Source: Candidatus Methanoplasma sp. | GTDB lineage: Archaea; Thermoplasmatota; Thermoplasmata; Methanomassiliicoccales; Methanomethylophilaceae | Direction: 5' to 3' | NCBI GenBank assembly: GCA_031274665.1 | Contig: JAISPV010000126.1 | Location: forward strand, 1-6,925 | DNA: 6,925 nt | Part shown: positions 5,371-6,925 of the stretch, in pieces | Numbering within the stretch: position 1 is the stretch's first letter | Layout: every line of letters begins with the position of its first letter | Notes under the pieces: model-generated | The model's database searches: none | What the model saw: the letters and a program-made list of their open reading frames with translations, nothing else | What the model was told of the DNA's origin: nothing | Position numbers and translations under genes: made by a program

Positions 5371-5934
5371 ATGACGGGCATGAAGATACTCCTTATCAAC
5401 GGGTCTCCTCGGACAAACGGCAACACCTCTGAGCTTGTGAACCGGTTCCTTGATGAAATAGGGAACAAAGCGTCGGTCGAAGAGGTGCGCATTTACGGTA
5501 TGGATATCAAAGGCTGCAGGAACTGCGGTATGTGCCAGAAGACCATCCTGGAAGAACACTGCGCGATCGGCGACGGCATGTCCGGATTGTACCGGAAGTT
5601 CCTGTCGTCGGACCTCATTGTGTTAGCATCGCCGATCTACATGTGGCAGTTCACCCCCTGCACGCTTGCATTCCTCAACAGGCTCCACGGCCTCTGCCAC
5701 TCGAAAGATTTCTCATACAATGCGATGGCAGGAAAGAAGATGGCCGTCCTGATAACTCTGGGCGCGGAAGAAGAGGTCGCGGACTTTGCGGTGAACGGCC
5801 TCAGAGAATTCTGCGAATTCTTCTCCGTCGAATACAAAGGGGACGTGAGGGTGCCTTTCGCGGTTAAGGAAAGGATATCGGCCGGAGAGTACGACAAAGA
5901 AATAAGGGAATTCGCGACGAAGATCTTGGAGTGA
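5371..5934 (+). CDS. Iron-sulfur flavoprotein / NADPH-dependent FMN reductase family
   Basis: This flavodoxin-fold protein of 187 residues likely binds FMN and a [4Fe-4S] cluster and moves electrons in the cytoplasm. The FMN phosphate loop is LLINGSPRTNGNTSELV (7-23). A compact cysteine motif CX2CX2CX8C follows at Cys49, Cys52, Cys55 and Cys64, typical of archaeal iron-sulfur flavoproteins (Isf-like). The second flavin-contact segment is VLASPIYMW (84-92). The physiological partner cannot be told from sequence; in methanogens such proteins are linked to ferredoxin and oxygen or peroxide defence. Residue 4 (ATG 5380) may be the true start because MKILLINGSPR is the usual family N-terminus and the TATA box fits it. 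The gene has its own promoter region, so it is probably not part of the pyl operon. Its stop directly abuts the stop of the convergent gene. Confidence 0.85.
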   Translation: MTGMKILLINGSPRTNGNTSELVNRFLDEIGNKASVEEVRIYGMDIKGCRNCGMCQKTILEEHCAIGDGMSGLYRKFLSSDLIVLASPIYMWQFTPCTLAFLNRLHGLCHSKDFSYNAMAGKKMAVLITLGAEEEVADFAVNGLREFCEFFSVEYKGDVRVPFAVKERISAGEYDKEIREFATKILE

Positions 5935-6925
5935 TCATTCGTACTTGCGGATGTCGGTCACGTGCTGTGCCTTGCCTTCGAACCTTTTCAGCGACCCGGG
6001 CAGCATAAGTTTGACATCTGCTTTAATGTTGAGCACGTTCTTGAGCCTCTGTTCCACGTGTTTTGTCATCTTTCCGAGTTCCACCATATCGTCGGCGAGG
6101 GATGACTCGTTGAGCTCCACTTCCACCACCATATCGTCCATGTAGTTCTCGTTGCTCAAAGTGATGTGATAGAACAAACTCAGGAAGGATATCTCTCCGA
6201 TAACACTCTCTATCTGGGACGGGAAGACGTTGATGCCGCGTACAACGCGCATATCGTCCGTCCTTCCGGATATCCTCATCAGGCGGGGATGTGTCCTCCC
6301 GCACTCGCATTTTTCCCAGTCAAGTGATGAGATATCCCCTATCTTGTATCTGATGAGTGGGAACGCCTCTTTCTGCAGCATTGTTACAACCAATTCCCCG
6401 CGTTCCCCTTCGGCGCATTGGTCGCCGTTCTTGTCAAGCACTTCCATGTAGCATATATCTGCCCAGATGTGCAGACCGGCCTGCTTATCGCATTCAAGGA
6501 ACGAAGGCCCGTAAAATTCACTCGCGCCGTAACAGTTGTGCACGCGTATACCGGTCTTGTTTTGGAATTTGATCCTCATGCTTTCCGACCAGGGTTCACC
6601 GCCCGCTATCGCCAGTTTGACCTTTGTATCCCTTCCCAGATCTACCCCCATCTTTTCGCAGACGTCCGCGATGTGGAAGAGATATGAAGGGGTTCCTACC
6701 AACAACGTTACGGGGAGGTCCTTCATGAGCTGGATCTGCCTCTCCGTGTTCCCGGTGCTGGTGGGCAGCACTGCGGCGCCGATCTTCTCCGCTGCCGTAT
6801 GCACACCCAGTCCTCCGGTGAAAAGGCCGTATCCGTGGCTGTTCTGGATGACATCATTGCTGCTCGCTCCGAAGGAGATCATCCCTCTCGCAAGGGATTC
6901 GGACCAGTCGTTCATGTCCTTCTCT
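5935..6925 (-). CDS. paaK: Phenylacetate-CoA ligase family protein (5' part outside window)
   Basis: The 329 visible codons are the C-terminal three quarters of an adenylate-forming acyl-CoA ligase, usually about 430-440 residues; the frame is open at the window edge, so the ATG at 6915 is internal. Landmarks counted from that Met are TSTGNTERQ (52-60), AIAGGEPWSESMR (102-113), the adenylate motif NCYGASEFYGPSFLEC (127-142), GELVVTML, RYKIGD, the hinge motif GRTDDMRVVRGINVFPSQIE (217-236), and the C-terminal lysine in FEGKAQHVTDIR (312-323). By family, it activates an aryl acid such as phenylacetate with ATP and CoA. In archaea these often work beside indolepyruvate ferredoxin oxidoreductase in aromatic amino acid metabolism; that partner is not seen here. 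The exact substrate is uncertain. It converges on the flavoprotein gene with zero spacing. Confidence 0.9.
   Translation of the reverse strand, partial: EKDMNDWSESLARGMISFGASSNDVIQNSHGYGLFTGGLGVHTAAEKIGAAVLPTSTGNTERQIQLMKDLPVTLLVGTPSYLFHIADVCEKMGVDLGRDTKVKLAIAGGEPWSESMRIKFQNKTGIRVHNCYGASEFYGPSFLECDKQAGLHIWADICYMEVLDKNGDQCAEGERGELVVTMLQKEAFPLIRYKIGDISSLDWEKCECGRTHPRLMRISGRTDDMRVVRGINVFPSQIESVIGEISFLSLFYHITLSNENYMDDMVVEVELNESSLADDMVELGKMTKHVEQRLKNVLNIKADVKLMLPGSLKRFEGKAQHVTDIRKYE

Overview
This window most likely comes from a methanogenic archaeon of the order Methanomassiliicoccales (Methanomethylophilus-like). It carries a complete pyrrolysine (Pyl) cassette in the order pylT-pylS-pylB-pylC-pylD. 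The pylS gene encodes only the catalytic domain, with no fused or adjacent PylSn, and tRNA-Pyl is compact with an interrupted anticodon stem. Both traits are known from this order. On the opposite strand, at the left edge, is the 5' end of mtmB, a monomethylamine methyltransferase whose family normally contains an in-frame UAG read as pyrrolysine. No gene I call here ends in TAG; the visible stops are TGA or TAA.

Layout. Positions 1-197 (minus) hold the start of mtmB. Positions 198-422 are an AT-rich promoter region with a run of ten C. Positions 423-806 (minus) encode an unrecognised 127-residue protein that appears to be leaderless. Positions 807-1292 hold no large gene. They contain two short minus-strand ORFs with strong ribosome binding sites, a perfect 18-bp palindrome, a long inverted repeat and the pylT promoter. 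Positions 1293-1362 are tRNA-Pyl, and 1384-5245 are the tightly packed pylSBCD genes. Positions 5371-5934 encode an iron-sulfur flavoprotein behind its own promoter. Positions 5935-6925 (minus) are the 3' part of a phenylacetate-CoA ligase-like gene, abutting the previous gene with no gap.

How the genes work together. By established family knowledge, PylB converts lysine to 3-methylornithine, PylC joins it to a second lysine, and PylD oxidises the product to pyrrolysine. PylS then charges tRNA-Pyl, so that UAG is read as Pyl in methylamine methyltransferases such as MtmB. The methyltransferase and the cassette lie on opposite strands with about 1.1 kb between them. The flavoprotein and CoA ligase have no evident role in Pyl biosynthesis.

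The most interesting local point is the start of pylS. There is no ATG, GTG or TTG in frame between the upstream stops (1363-1368) and codon 40 (1501). The codon where the initiator is expected from spacing, length and residue numbering is ATC (1384). An out-of-frame AUG followed at once by UAG sits 4 bases further on. This could be a rare start codon, a frameshift, a point mutation or a sequence error. Otherwise the window shows a known system, not an undescribed one.
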